Source of the DNA: CAZTNW01 sp964614945
GTDB taxonomy: Bacteria > Caldisericota > JANLFM01
Length of the DNA: 64,000 nt
Assembly (NCBI GenBank): GCA_964614945.1
Contig: CAZTNW010000001.1
Location: 248,001-312,000 of the forward strand
Direction: 5' to 3'
Below are positions 52,323 to 61,257 of this stretch, one piece after another (positions within the stretch are counted from its first letter, which is position 1; every line of letters begins with the position of its first letter). Made by a program: the position numbers and the translations under genes. A model generated the notes under the pieces. That model searched no databases and was not told the origin of the DNA. It was given only the letters and a program-made list of their open reading frames with translations.

Positions 52323-53176
52323 CCCTTCGGCACTATCGCCAGGGCAATTACTACCAGAACCCCTCCCAGCAAAGCAAGAGGGCCGGGAGCTTCTTTGAAG
52401 AAAAGGAAAGCCCAAAGAGTAGCTCCAACAGGCTCTCCGAGGACTGCGAGGGTAATAAAGACAGGTCGGACCTTAGCCAGCAAGTAATTGAGAACTGTAT
52501 GCCCCAGAAGCTGTGGCACCAGGGCAAGCAGTAGAAAATATAGCCAGTTGATAGGGGAAAAATCCAGGAAGTTTAAACCCAGAACAAGGATCAGAGCAGC
52601 GAGAAAAATGGCTGCGGCTGAATAGACCAGGCTGCCGTAGACCTCAACTGGTAACCGCGCCCTCAGAACTCCGCCAAGATAAAAATAGGCGGCGGCCATG
52701 ACAGCTCCGCCGAGTGCCAGGAAATCACCGCTCAAAGCCGGCCCGCTCTGAATTCGAAAATCCGCATTAGCAATCAGCACAATGCCGGCAAGAGCGAGCG
52801 ACAGGGAAAGAAAAAAAGTTCTGGAATACCTCCGGCGAAGAAAAATCCACTCCCCCAATGCCACAAACAGAACCTGAGTGGAGACTAGTACCGTGGAGTT
52901 CGCCACCGTCGTCAGAAAGACAGAGGTGATCCAGAGATAGAAGTGCATGGCCAGGGCCACGCCAGCAAAGAGCACGAGCAGGAAATCTTTTTTTCCCAGA
53001 GAAAGAAAAGGCCTGTTCTTGTTTCTCAACGCCAAAGGCCAGAGGAGCAGGCTTGCGATTAAAAGGCGCCAGAGAGCGATCAAAAGGGGCTGTGCGTCAG
53101 AAAAGCGGATGATTATAGAGCCAAAGGATACTCCGATGACTGCGATAACGGTGAGGAGGACTATTCTTCTATCCAC
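52301..53176 (-). CDS. EamA-type DMT transporter
   Basis: 291 residues with ten predicted hydrophobic segments in two repeats; signature GSIIIRFSDAQPLLIALWRLLIASLLLWP at the start and GEPVGATLWAFLFFKEAPGPLALLGG at the end. Exports metabolites, drugs or amino acids. Overlaps the amidohydrolase 3' end by 22 bases. Confidence 0.92.
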   Translation of the reverse strand: MDRRIVLLTVIAVIGVSFGSIIIRFSDAQPLLIALWRLLIASLLLWPLALRNKNRPFLSLGKKDFLLVLFAGVALAMHFYLWITSVFLTTVANSTVLVSTQVLFVALGEWIFLRRRYSRTFFLSLSLALAGIVLIANADFRIQSGPALSGDFLALGGAVMAAAYFYLGGVLRARLPVEVYGSLVYSAAAIFLAALILVLGLNFLDFSPINWLYFLLLALVPQLLGHTVLNYLLAKVRPVFITLAVLGEPVGATLWAFLFFKEAPGPLALLGGVLVVIALAIVPKGQMVIPE

Positions 53177-53183
53177 TTTCTTC

Positions 53184-54800
53184 TCAGGGTTTGTAGAAAA
53201 TACCCTCTATTCGAATTCCTTTCTCATGAATCTCAATCGCCATAAGCATCCTACCCTCTGCAGGAGAGGCGGAATAAGGGATGGGCATAGCCGATTCCGG
53301 TACCAGGCTCATCAATCCCTGAAGGGACTTGGTGTCCGCATATAGGAAAAGGTGACACCCCCCAAGTTCCTGCGACAGGGTACGGAACTCGGAACTCTGC
53401 CCAAGAGCCTCCCCTTCACCCTTCTCAATTTGAATAAGAGAAATAATTGTAGCACGGTCCAGGGCGATAAAGAGATGGTTTTCCCCGAGCACGTACAGTA
53501 CCGATCCTTGTGGAGTTTCGATAGACTTAATCGCATATCCTTCGACCTCTTCAACGATAGGCCCGAGGTCTCCTCCTGGCTGAAGAAAATTTCCTCCTAT
53601 CTCAGATAAGAGAGCTTCCACTTGGCTTCGCTGACCGGGATCCAGTTTGACGGAGAGGCCAAGTGGAGGTACCGCTGCAGTTCCTCCGGAAGAGGCAAGA
53701 AAAACTTCTATATCCCCGTTCAACCAGGAAAGGTCGAACTGGGGGAGCATCATGGTTCCAGCAGACTCATTTTCCAGCAAAGCCTGGAGAAAACTCCCCA
53801 ACCAGCGAGAGGTGCTGAGGGCGAGCCCGGTTTCCGCTGGTGCGCTCAAGAAGGGAGTGTCAGTCCTTGGAGCGAGCGTCAGAATTTCCTGCAGCACGGA
53901 TTTGTAAGCCTGTAATTCGGCGACTTTTAACTGATTCAGAAGCCCAGCAAGGTCGGCGCTCAAGACAAGGCGGAAGGAATAGCGTCCGTCCTTCTCGTAA
54001 GCGGAAAGGGCCAGGCTCTCAAATTCTTTGGGAAAATCTGGCAATTCGGCGAAATTCAGATAGAGAAAGATTGGCGTCTCGCCTGGAAGTTGTTCCACCG
54101 CTGATTTAAATTGGAGATCATCAGCGAGTACCGATCCCGGAGCTCTGTGCATTAAGGTCAATAGCCCGTTTTCGCTCGACGAAAGGTAGAGAACGTTAGC
54201 CGGCATTGCGTAGTAGAGAGGGTCAGGCTGCTCTCGCCCAAGCACCCTGATGCCACCGATCTCTCTGGCCGTAAAAGGCTTCCCAGCTTCTCGGGCCTGC
54301 TGCTCAAGTTCTTGCAAGCCCGTTTGCGCTTTCGCCGGTTCAAGCGCCTCCACCATTGCCATGAAGACCATATCGTGGTTCTCGATGAAGCCGCTCATTT
54401 GCAAATTCGGCTTCAGGTAGGAAAACAGGTTTTGATTCAACTCTTCCGTGGGAAATTTCTCCAGTGCTTCAGCAACTATCGGGTTATCTTGGATCTTCTC
54501 CCAGGACTCAGCCAGGTTCTTTTCCTGGGAAGAACGCAAGGAAAGGAAGAAGCTGCTATCGTGTGGGGCGTGACGAGCCAGGTCCAGCGCCTGGTCGAGA
54601 CCACTCTGGGTATTGAATATCAACGGCCAGAGGAAATAGAGTCCTACTCCGATGGCAACGACCAACGCGGCGACTCCAATCCAGAGGCCCAACAAATTTC
54701 TTTTACTGGGTGAAGGAGCGGGACTGGCTAAGGGGGCTCCGCAGGATTTGCAAAAGGAAGAACTTTCCTCATTTTCGGTGCCGCAGCGCGAACAGTACAT
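53184..54800 (-). CDS. Zinc-ribbon membrane protein with DUF3352-like domain
   Basis: 538 residues. Zinc ribbon (MYCSRCGTENEESSSFCKSCG, CxxC...CxxC), a single membrane helix (about 35-62), then a large extracytoplasmic domain that starts with LARHAPHDSSFFLSLRSS, resembling DUF3352 proteins. Ordered like a cytosolic sensor ribbon and an external domain. Eight bases before the DMT gene. Function not known. Confidence 0.75.
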   Translation of the reverse strand: MYCSRCGTENEESSSFCKSCGAPLASPAPSPSKRNLLGLWIGVAALVVAIGVGLYFLWPLIFNTQSGLDQALDLARHAPHDSSFFLSLRSSQEKNLAESWEKIQDNPIVAEALEKFPTEELNQNLFSYLKPNLQMSGFIENHDMVFMAMVEALEPAKAQTGLQELEQQAREAGKPFTAREIGGIRVLGREQPDPLYYAMPANVLYLSSSENGLLTLMHRAPGSVLADDLQFKSAVEQLPGETPIFLYLNFAELPDFPKEFESLALSAYEKDGRYSFRLVLSADLAGLLNQLKVAELQAYKSVLQEILTLAPRTDTPFLSAPAETGLALSTSRWLGSFLQALLENESAGTMMLPQFDLSWLNGDIEVFLASSGGTAAVPPLGLSVKLDPGQRSQVEALLSEIGGNFLQPGGDLGPIVEEVEGYAIKSIETPQGSVLYVLGENHLFIALDRATIISLIQIEKGEGEALGQSSEFRTLSQELGGCHLFLYADTKSLQGLMSLVPESAMPIPYSASPAEGRMLMAIEIHEKGIRIEGIFYKP

Positions 54801-54844
54801 TTATATACCTCGCTTTTCCCTTTATTACAGGATTATAAACAAGA

Positions 54845-56443
54845 TCAGGGCGTTAGTGAAAGTCTCAAGACCGAGGCCAGGAGCATGGCTGCCTGTCCAC
54901 GAGTGATTGAGAAGTCTGGCCCGAGAGAGCCGCCTCGAGCAAGGTAGCTGTAAAAACGACCCTCTAAGAGGGGAGGGTCTGAGAGGAAAAAAGAGCACAG
55001 ATATGGCACCGACCAGTGATCTGCCACATCGCCGAAGGGTAAAGGGCCCTCCACTTCAGCAAGGCTCGCCGTGCGAGAGAGAACCGTGATGGCCTCCGCT
55101 TTGGTAATAGGAAGGTCGGGGCGAAAAGTACCGTCTTCGAACCCTTTCACCCACCCTGATCTAGCACAGGCCTGGACGGCTGAAAAAAACCAATCCGATT
55201 CGTTTACATCAGGGAAGTCAATCTCTTTGCCTTCTATCAGGGGAAACGAGTCAGCCATCTGCTTGGCGAATTGCGCACGTGTAAGAGAGGAGTCCGGGCG
55301 AAAAGTGCCGTCATCAAACCCCCGAATGATTCCTGCCTCCCATAAGGCTTCCACCCAGGGCGAAGACCAGTGTTCCCCAATGTCGTAAAACTGATCAGTT
55401 GGTGGGTAGCGTTGAACCAGTGTGGTAACGGCAATTTTCTCCAGCATTCCGAATTTATCCTGCCAGACCAACGTATTTCCCCAAATTGCCGGGGCGTCCT
55501 GCCCATTCAGGGATTTGGAGGGCACAAAATTCTCTCCACCGGCCAGGTCAAAAACATTGACCTGGCGCACCCCGTCCTTGTAGAGAGTGTAAGTTACCCA
55601 GTTTCCGTAGATAACTACGTGGTAAATAGAGGATCGGTTCATCGCAGAGCCGCTTACTCGATTGAGAGCCGAAGTGCTCCCCGTAGCAATGTGATAAAGG
55701 TAAAGGACGGCTGATCCATCATCATAATTGATATCGTAGGCGATTTTGTCCCCGAAGATCGCCGGGACTCCCGCAGCTACGGGACGATTGGGATTATGAA
55801 TCCAGACCGGAGTTTCCTTTTCGAGCGTAAGATCGTACATGTAGATGTCGGTGAAATTGAAATTCTCTCGACCATCGAGCCAGACGATGCGATCTCCATC
55901 AATGGAGGGATACATCTGCTGCCCCGTATTGAGACAGATCGGCCTTTCTATCCCTTTAGCCAGGTCGTACATATAGACGTCGGCATTTCCATTCCTCTCA
56001 TCCTGCCAGACAATGTAATCCTTCCATATAGAGGGGGACTTGTGCGACCCTGGACTCGTGCAAATAGGAATCTCTTTGCCTTCCCGCAGATCATACATGT
56101 AAATGTCCCACTTCTCCTCTTTCCCCGCCATGTTGCGTTTGTCCATCCAAACTACCCGGTCGCCGTAGATTTTGGGCATATATTGATCGGCCGGATGAGT
56201 ACAGATCGGAATTTCCCTTCCCGTCTGAAAGTCGTATAGATAAATATCCAGGTTCCCCGCTCGTTTATCCACATAGACGACGCGGTTGGCGGAGATGGCG
56301 GGGAACCATTGAAATGAGTTCGAAGGCGAAACAAAGCTCACTGTACTGGAAAAAGCTGCGAAAGGCGAACAGAAAGATAATCCTAAAAAAGAAGCGAGCA
56401 AGAGCAGCGCGATTAGGATTTTTCCGTGTCGTATTTCTTCCAT
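54845..56443 (-). CDS. TolB-like beta-propeller protein with C-terminal SLH repeats
   Basis: 532 residues from ATG 56441-56443. Signal peptide (ILIALLLLASFLGLSFCS), repeats of WQDERNGNADVYMYDL and DKRAGNLDIYLYD type (about 40-360), then three SLH modules (about 365-530: FRPDSSLTRAQFAKQM, FRPDLPITKAEAITVLSR and SITRGQAAMLL). A secreted, wall-bound propeller, maybe adhesive or ligand-binding. Its start overlaps the end of rarA by 31 bases. Confidence 0.88.
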   Translation of the reverse strand: MEEIRHGKILIALLLLASFLGLSFCSPFAAFSSTVSFVSPSNSFQWFPAISANRVVYVDKRAGNLDIYLYDFQTGREIPICTHPADQYMPKIYGDRVVWMDKRNMAGKEEKWDIYMYDLREGKEIPICTSPGSHKSPSIWKDYIVWQDERNGNADVYMYDLAKGIERPICLNTGQQMYPSIDGDRIVWLDGRENFNFTDIYMYDLTLEKETPVWIHNPNRPVAAGVPAIFGDKIAYDINYDDGSAVLYLYHIATGSTSALNRVSGSAMNRSSIYHVVIYGNWVTYTLYKDGVRQVNVFDLAGGENFVPSKSLNGQDAPAIWGNTLVWQDKFGMLEKIAVTTLVQRYPPTDQFYDIGEHWSSPWVEALWEAGIIRGFDDGTFRPDSSLTRAQFAKQMADSFPLIEGKEIDFPDVNESDWFFSAVQACARSGWVKGFEDGTFRPDLPITKAEAITVLSRTASLAEVEGPLPFGDVADHWSVPYLCSFFLSDPPLLEGRFYSYLARGGSLGPDFSITRGQAAMLLASVLRLSLTP

Positions 56444-57780
56444 TTTCCCCAAAGTCTTCTCAACCTTTCTTTAATAGTTTTCTCTTGACCTTCATCGGTT
56501 GGATAATAATATTGCCTGAAATCGAACCCTTCCGGCAAGTATTTCTGAAGCACGAAATGACCTTCGCCGTCGTGAGCATACCTGTAATCTTTACCATGCC
56601 CCAGTCTTCTGGCGCCAGAATAACCTGTTCCGCGCAAATGAACCGGTACCGGGGGATTCTCCTCTTTCTTCACATCAACCAGCGCCGCTTCGATCCCCTG
56701 AACAGCCGAATTGCTCTTCGGCGCGCAGGCTATGTAAATCACCGCCTGGGCCAGCGGGATCTTCGCTTCCGGTAGGCCTATGTATTCCACCGCCTGGACC
56801 GCCGAGGCGGCCAGGACCAGTGCCAATGAATCAGCATTTCCCACATCCTCGGCAGCACAGATGAGTACGCGGCGGGCGATGAAGCCCGGGTCTTCGCCGG
56901 CATAAATCATTCGCGCGAGCCAGTAAAGGGCAGCGTCGGGATCCGAACCCCGCATGCTCTTTATGAAGGCTGAAATCGTGTCGTAATGCTCGCTCCCTCC
57001 CTTATCATAACGCAGAGCCGATACCTGCAGGGCCTCCTCCAACTGTGAAACTCCGATCACGCGCAGTGACCTCTCGTTGGGTTGTGCGGTAAGTGCCGCC
57101 CATTCCAGAGCGTTAAGCGCCACACGTGCATCGCCGTTGCTTGCCTGAAGCAAAAACTCCTTTGCTTCAGGCTGAAGATGGACACTCAGCGCACCCAGGC
57201 CTCGTTCGTCGTCCTTAAGGGCTACCTCGACGACCTTATCTATGTTTGATCTGCTCAAGGGTTCTAAGTGAAAGACACGGGAGCGAGAAACAAGGGGCGC
57301 AATTACCTCAAAAAAGGGGTTCTCCGTGGTGGCGCCTACAAGAAGGAGCGTGCCGTCCTCCACAAAAGGAAGAAGGGCGTCCTGCTGGGCTTTGTTGAAG
57401 CGGTGGATTTCGTCGACGAATAATATGGTCATGCGCCCGGAAAGGGACCTCCTCGACTTGGCTTCCTGAATAATCGCCCTCAGCTCCGGCACTCCCGCAG
57501 TCACCGCGGAAATTTGCGCGAAGTGCGCCTTCGTGGTACGGGCGATGATCTCCGCCAGGGTAGTTTTTCCGCAACCCGGCGGCCCCCAGAGAATCAGAGA
57601 TGTGAGTCGATCCTGCTCAATCGCCTGCCGCAGAAGCTTGTTTGGCCCGACGAGGTGTTCCTGGCCGACGAACTCTTCAAAGTTTCTTGGACGCATCCGT
57701 AACGCCAACGGGGCATCTCTGTTCTCAGTTTCGGTAGAAAAATCAAACAGTCCCAAGCCTGATCCTGAAGGCCTCCTCAT
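56413..57780 (-). CDS. rarA: Replication-associated recombination protein RarA
   Basis: 455 residues from ATG 57778-57780. PLALRMRPRNFEEFVGQEHLVG, Walker A LWGPPGCGKTTLAEI, Walker B LFVDEIHRFNKAQQDALLP, sensor TTENPFFEV and the C-terminal MgsA domain ending GLGHGKDYRYAHDGEGHFV-like (here RLGHGKDYRYAHDGEG). A clamp-loader-like AAA+ ATPase at stalled forks. Longer frame from 57819 would cover the serS promoter. Confidence 0.95.
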   Translation of the reverse strand: MRRPSGSGLGLFDFSTETENRDAPLALRMRPRNFEEFVGQEHLVGPNKLLRQAIEQDRLTSLILWGPPGCGKTTLAEIIARTTKAHFAQISAVTAGVPELRAIIQEAKSRRSLSGRMTILFVDEIHRFNKAQQDALLPFVEDGTLLLVGATTENPFFEVIAPLVSRSRVFHLEPLSRSNIDKVVEVALKDDERGLGALSVHLQPEAKEFLLQASNGDARVALNALEWAALTAQPNERSLRVIGVSQLEEALQVSALRYDKGGSEHYDTISAFIKSMRGSDPDAALYWLARMIYAGEDPGFIARRVLICAAEDVGNADSLALVLAASAVQAVEYIGLPEAKIPLAQAVIYIACAPKSNSAVQGIEAALVDVKKEENPPVPVHLRGTGYSGARRLGHGKDYRYAHDGEGHFVLQKYLPEGFDFRQYYYPTDEGQEKTIKERLRRLWGKWKKYDTEKS

Positions 57781-57838
57781 TTTTTGATCCAGCAAATTTA
57801 GTATAATGGTTCCACTCAAAGAGCGCTAAGAGGCAGAA

Positions 57839-59116
57839 ATGATCGATTTGAAGTTTGTAAGAGATCACCCGGAAACTGTGCAAGAAAGTCTGAAGCGAAG
57901 AGGGATGCCAGAAAGCTTGGTGGAGAAACTCCTCGAAATTGACGAATCCTGGCGTCTCCTCTTTAAAAAGCAAAACGACCTGAAAGCTGAACAGAACCGT
58001 CGCTCAGAGGCGATTGCACGGCAGAAAAGAGACGGAGAGGATGCCTCCTCAGAATTAGAAGAGTTACGAACCATGGCCGACCGGATCAAGGCCTTGAGCT
58101 CCTCTTTGAAGGAAAAGGAAGAGGAACTGAACAGAATGATGGAGAAGTTTCCCAACCTGCTCCATCATTCTGTTCCCTTGGGTCGCGATGAAAAGGACAA
58201 TCGACAGGTCCGTAGTTGGGGAATCGTTCGCCAGTTTGATTTTAAACCTCGCGCCCACTGGGAAATCGCCGAGCAATTGAAGCTTATCGACCTCGACCGG
58301 GGAAGCAAAATCGCCGGCAGCGGCTTCATCCTCTATCGCGGATGGGGTGCCCGCCTCGAACGAGCACTGATAAACTGGATGATCGATTATCACCTCCAGC
58401 ATCACGCCTACGAGGAGATCTTTCCACCCTTCCTGGTGAACAGAGAAACAGCGTACGGGACGGGCAAGTTGCCCGACTTCGAGGGTCAGATGTACCGCTG
58501 CGAGAACAGCGATTTATACCTCAATCCCACCGCGGAAGTTCCGGTTACTTCCATTTACCGCAACGAGGTGTTGGATTTCGAGAGGCTTCCCCTTTATTTT
58601 GTCGCCTACACGGCCTGCTTTCGTCGCGAGGCGGGAGCGGCCGGAAAAGATACCCGCGGGCTTCTCAGGGTGCATCAGTTTGACAAGGTCGAGCTGGTGA
58701 AGATAGTTGCGCCTGAAAAATCTTTCGCAGAACTGGAGAAGCTGCTGGGCGAAGCGGAGGACATCCTCAGGGCTCTCGAGCTACCTTACGAAGTGCTGGA
58801 GCTGTGCGGAGGAGAGCTGGGCTTTGTTGCGGCCAAGGCTTACGACCTCAACGTTTATGCCCCCGGGGTGGAAAAATGGCTGGAGGTTTCCTCCTGTAGC
58901 AATTGTACGGATTTTCAGGCCAGAAGACTGAATATAAGGTTTCGCAACCCCGAAACGGGAAAACTCGAGTTTGTTCATACCCTCAATGGCTCCGGCGTAG
59001 CCCTTCCTCGCACGGTGGCGGCGATCCTGGAGAATTACCAGGAAGAGGACGGCAGCGTGCGAGTACCGGGAGTCCTCGTCCCTTACATGGGGACCAAGAT
59101 AATCGCTCCGCAATAG
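57839..59116 (+). CDS. serS: Seryl-tRNA synthetase
   Basis: 425 residues. Long N-terminal coiled coil (residues about 30-100), class II motif 2 (TACFRREAGAAGKDTRGLLR) and motif 3 (NGSGVALPRTVAAILENYQ). Start ATG with AGAGGCAGAA; a TATAAT at 57802-57807. Its stop TAG is two bases before the 5' end of tRNA-Ser. No T-box leader is visible. Confidence 0.97.
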   Translation: MIDLKFVRDHPETVQESLKRRGMPESLVEKLLEIDESWRLLFKKQNDLKAEQNRRSEAIARQKRDGEDASSELEELRTMADRIKALSSSLKEKEEELNRMMEKFPNLLHHSVPLGRDEKDNRQVRSWGIVRQFDFKPRAHWEIAEQLKLIDLDRGSKIAGSGFILYRGWGARLERALINWMIDYHLQHHAYEEIFPPFLVNRETAYGTGKLPDFEGQMYRCENSDLYLNPTAEVPVTSIYRNEVLDFERLPLYFVAYTACFRREAGAAGKDTRGLLRVHQFDKVELVKIVAPEKSFAELEKLLGEAEDILRALELPYEVLELCGGELGFVAAKAYDLNVYAPGVEKWLEVSSCSNCTDFQARRLNIRFRNPETGKLEFVHTLNGSGVALPRTVAAILENYQEEDGSVRVPGVLVPYMGTKIIAPQ

Positions 59117-59118
59117 AC

Positions 59119-59205
59119 GGATGGGTGGCCGAGTGGTTTAAGGCGCCGCACTTGAAATGCGGTGGGCTAAAAGCCCCGTGGGTTCGAATCCTACCCCATC
59201 CGCCA
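59119..59205 (+). tRNA. tRNA-Ser (anticodon TGA)
   Basis: Acceptor GGATGGG with CCCATCC, anticodon stem CCGCA/TGCGG around CTTGAAA (TGA), long class II variable arm GGGCTAAAAGCCC, T arm with TTCGAAT, discriminator G and encoded CCA (59203-59205). Directly follows serS. Confidence 0.96.
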
Positions 59206-59273
59206 GATTAAACTTCGAAATATGAAAGAGGGTATGGAAGCACCTCAAATTCCAAAATGAGAGGTGATTTTCG

Positions 59274-59800
59274 ATGGAGCCGGTCTCCTGGATTCAAGCT
59301 GTGGGTGTTCTTGGTCTATTAATAGTAATGGCCATTTGTTTTCTTAATGGGTAAAAGTCTCAGAGAAATGGAAGAGAAACGAAGATAAATAGAACTTACG
59401 CGCTCCCTAAAGTTCATTTCGATATCGAGTTATCGAAGAATCAAGAGATGTATGTGGTGGTAAAATGTGGGCCCTGGCCCTGCTATTAATTTTACGGCTG
59501 AATTTTCTGAGGAGATTCCCGGGGTCTCGAATCTTTCCCTATGGTTCGAACTAAGGTTTCTTGCCCCAGGCGAGGAGATACATTCACATTTTGGAAATGC
59601 TTAATATCTAAATGAAAAAATCCGAGCAAGAAGAAAATTTAAATTAACTATGAAGAATGGGAGTATTCATCAAAACTCGTCAACGAAGGCTTTCCTACGA
59701 AGTAGACATCTCAGGGTATAAGAGGCTTCGTTATAGAGGTGGGAAGACGGAAATCATTAACTTACGTATCATTGACAGTGATGTGCATTTACTCTGGTCT
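59274..59800 (+). pseudogene. Degenerate gene for a small membrane-anchored protein
   Basis: An ATG at 59274 (GAGAGGTGATTTTCG before it) gives MEPVSWIQAVGVLGLLIVMA, a clean membrane segment, but stops at TAA 59352-59354. In the next frame the charged tail GKSLREMEEKRR continues. Further on, PKVHFDIELSKNQEMYVVVK, then in another frame NVGPGPAINFTAEFSEE, SNLSLWFELRFLAPGEE and finally RLSYEVDISGYKRLRYRGGK look like one extracytoplasmic domain. At least three frame changes and one stop. Family not recognised. Confidence 0.5.
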
Positions 59801-59803
59801 GAG

Positions 59804-61195
59804 TTACCTGGCCTTGCGCCAGCGGGTTCCTTGCAGCGTATCCTCGAGCAGGATCCCCCGTGATTCCAGATCCCTGCGAATCTGATCGGCACGGGTGAAA
59901 TCTTTATTTTTCCTGGCCTCGGCCCTCTCCTCGATCAGGCGGAGAACTCCCTCCTCCACTTCTTCCTTCTGCTCCAGGACCCCCAGTACCCTGTCCAGAT
60001 CGCGGAAAAGGTCGAGGGCTCGGGCGGCATCGTCAGAGCTGAGTTTGCCTTCCAAAAGCAGGGGGTTCAGGTCACGCATGAAGGAGAAAAGGGCGGCAAG
60101 AGCACCGGATATGTTCAGGTCGTCCGCCAGTGCTTCGGCGAACTCCCGCTTCCTCTCCTCGAAGATCTGAGCCAACTGGAGAAAATCAGGGCCATTACTC
60201 CTGTACTCAGTCAACCTGAAAGAGAAGTCCTGCAGACGCTCCACGTTCTTCCCCGCCTGATCCAACGCAGTGAAGGTGAAGTTCAGCGGATTTCGGTAAT
60301 GTGTTGAAAGGAGAAGAAAACGGATTGCCTTTCCATTGTATCCTTTCTTGAGCAGGTCGCGCAGGGTGTAGAAATTTCCCTTGGACTTGGCCATCCTCTC
60401 CCCCTCGACCATCAGGTGGTTGGAATGCAACCAGAAACGAACAAATTGGCGGCCTGTAGCAGCCTCGCTCTGGGCGATCTCGTTCTCGTGGTGCGGGAAC
60501 ATGTTGTCCACGCCTCCGGTGTGAATGTCGAAGGTCTCTCCCAAGTAGTGCATGGACATGGCGGAGCACTCGATGTGCCAACCCGGGCGCCCTGGTCCGA
60601 AAGGGCTCTCCCAGTATGGTTCCCCTTCCCTACGTCCCTTCCACAGGACGAAGTCGGTGGTCTCCTCCTTCTCGTATTCGTCCGCCTCGAGGCGGGAAAA
60701 TTCCCTCTCTTTCGCCGGCTTAATGCGCGAGAGTTTGCCGTACGCAGGGAATTTTGAGATATCGAAATAGACTGAATCCCCTGGCCTGTAAGCGAAACCC
60801 TTATCTAAGAGCTTCTGGATCAGGTCTATCATCAAAGGAATGTGCTCGGTGGCCTTGGGGTAAAATTCCGCTCTCTCCATGTTTAGCAGACTCAGATCCT
60901 CAAAGAAAGCGGCGGTATAAGGTGCCGTGTGCTCCTGGATGGAAACGCCCTTCTCTCGGGAGGCCTTAATGATCTTGTCCTCGATATCCGTGATGTTCAT
61001 AACCTGGGTGACGCGAAATCCGAGGAATTTAAGGGCGCGCCGGAGCAAATCCTCGAAAACGAAGGTGCGAAAATTGCCGATATGCACGAAATCGTAGACA
61101 GTGGGACCGCAGGTATACATGCAGACGTGCCCTGTTTCGAGCGGTTCAAAAAGCTCCTTCTGCCTCGAATATGACGAAAAGAAACGAATTTCCAC
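59804..61195 (-). CDS. cysS: Cysteinyl-tRNA synthetase
   Basis: 463 residues. CGPTVYDFVHIGNFRTF holds the zinc cysteine and the HIGH-like HIGN, GWHIECSAM supplies more ligands, and KSKGNFYTL is the KMSKS loop (as MAKSKGN). Usually found between ispF and rlmB in Clostridia; here it stands alone, 26 kb away. Confidence 0.97.
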   Translation of the reverse strand: MEIRFFSSYSRQKELFEPLETGHVCMYTCGPTVYDFVHIGNFRTFVFEDLLRRALKFLGFRVTQVMNITDIEDKIIKASREKGVSIQEHTAPYTAAFFEDLSLLNMERAEFYPKATEHIPLMIDLIQKLLDKGFAYRPGDSVYFDISKFPAYGKLSRIKPAKEREFSRLEADEYEKEETTDFVLWKGRREGEPYWESPFGPGRPGWHIECSAMSMHYLGETFDIHTGGVDNMFPHHENEIAQSEAATGRQFVRFWLHSNHLMVEGERMAKSKGNFYTLRDLLKKGYNGKAIRFLLLSTHYRNPLNFTFTALDQAGKNVERLQDFSFRLTEYRSNGPDFLQLAQIFEERKREFAEALADDLNISGALAALFSFMRDLNPLLLEGKLSSDDAARALDLFRDLDRVLGVLEQKEEVEEGVLRLIEERAEARKNKDFTRADQIRRDLESRGILLEDTLQGTRWRKAR

Positions 61196-61257
61196 AGCGG
61201 TTTCTCCTTTCCCAGATTATACATGGTACCGCGGCATGCTAATATTTTAGTGATCTG

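Noticed and set aside
57781..57838. T-box leader of serS
   Set aside because: Only 58 bases upstream of the start, too short, and no T-box motif.
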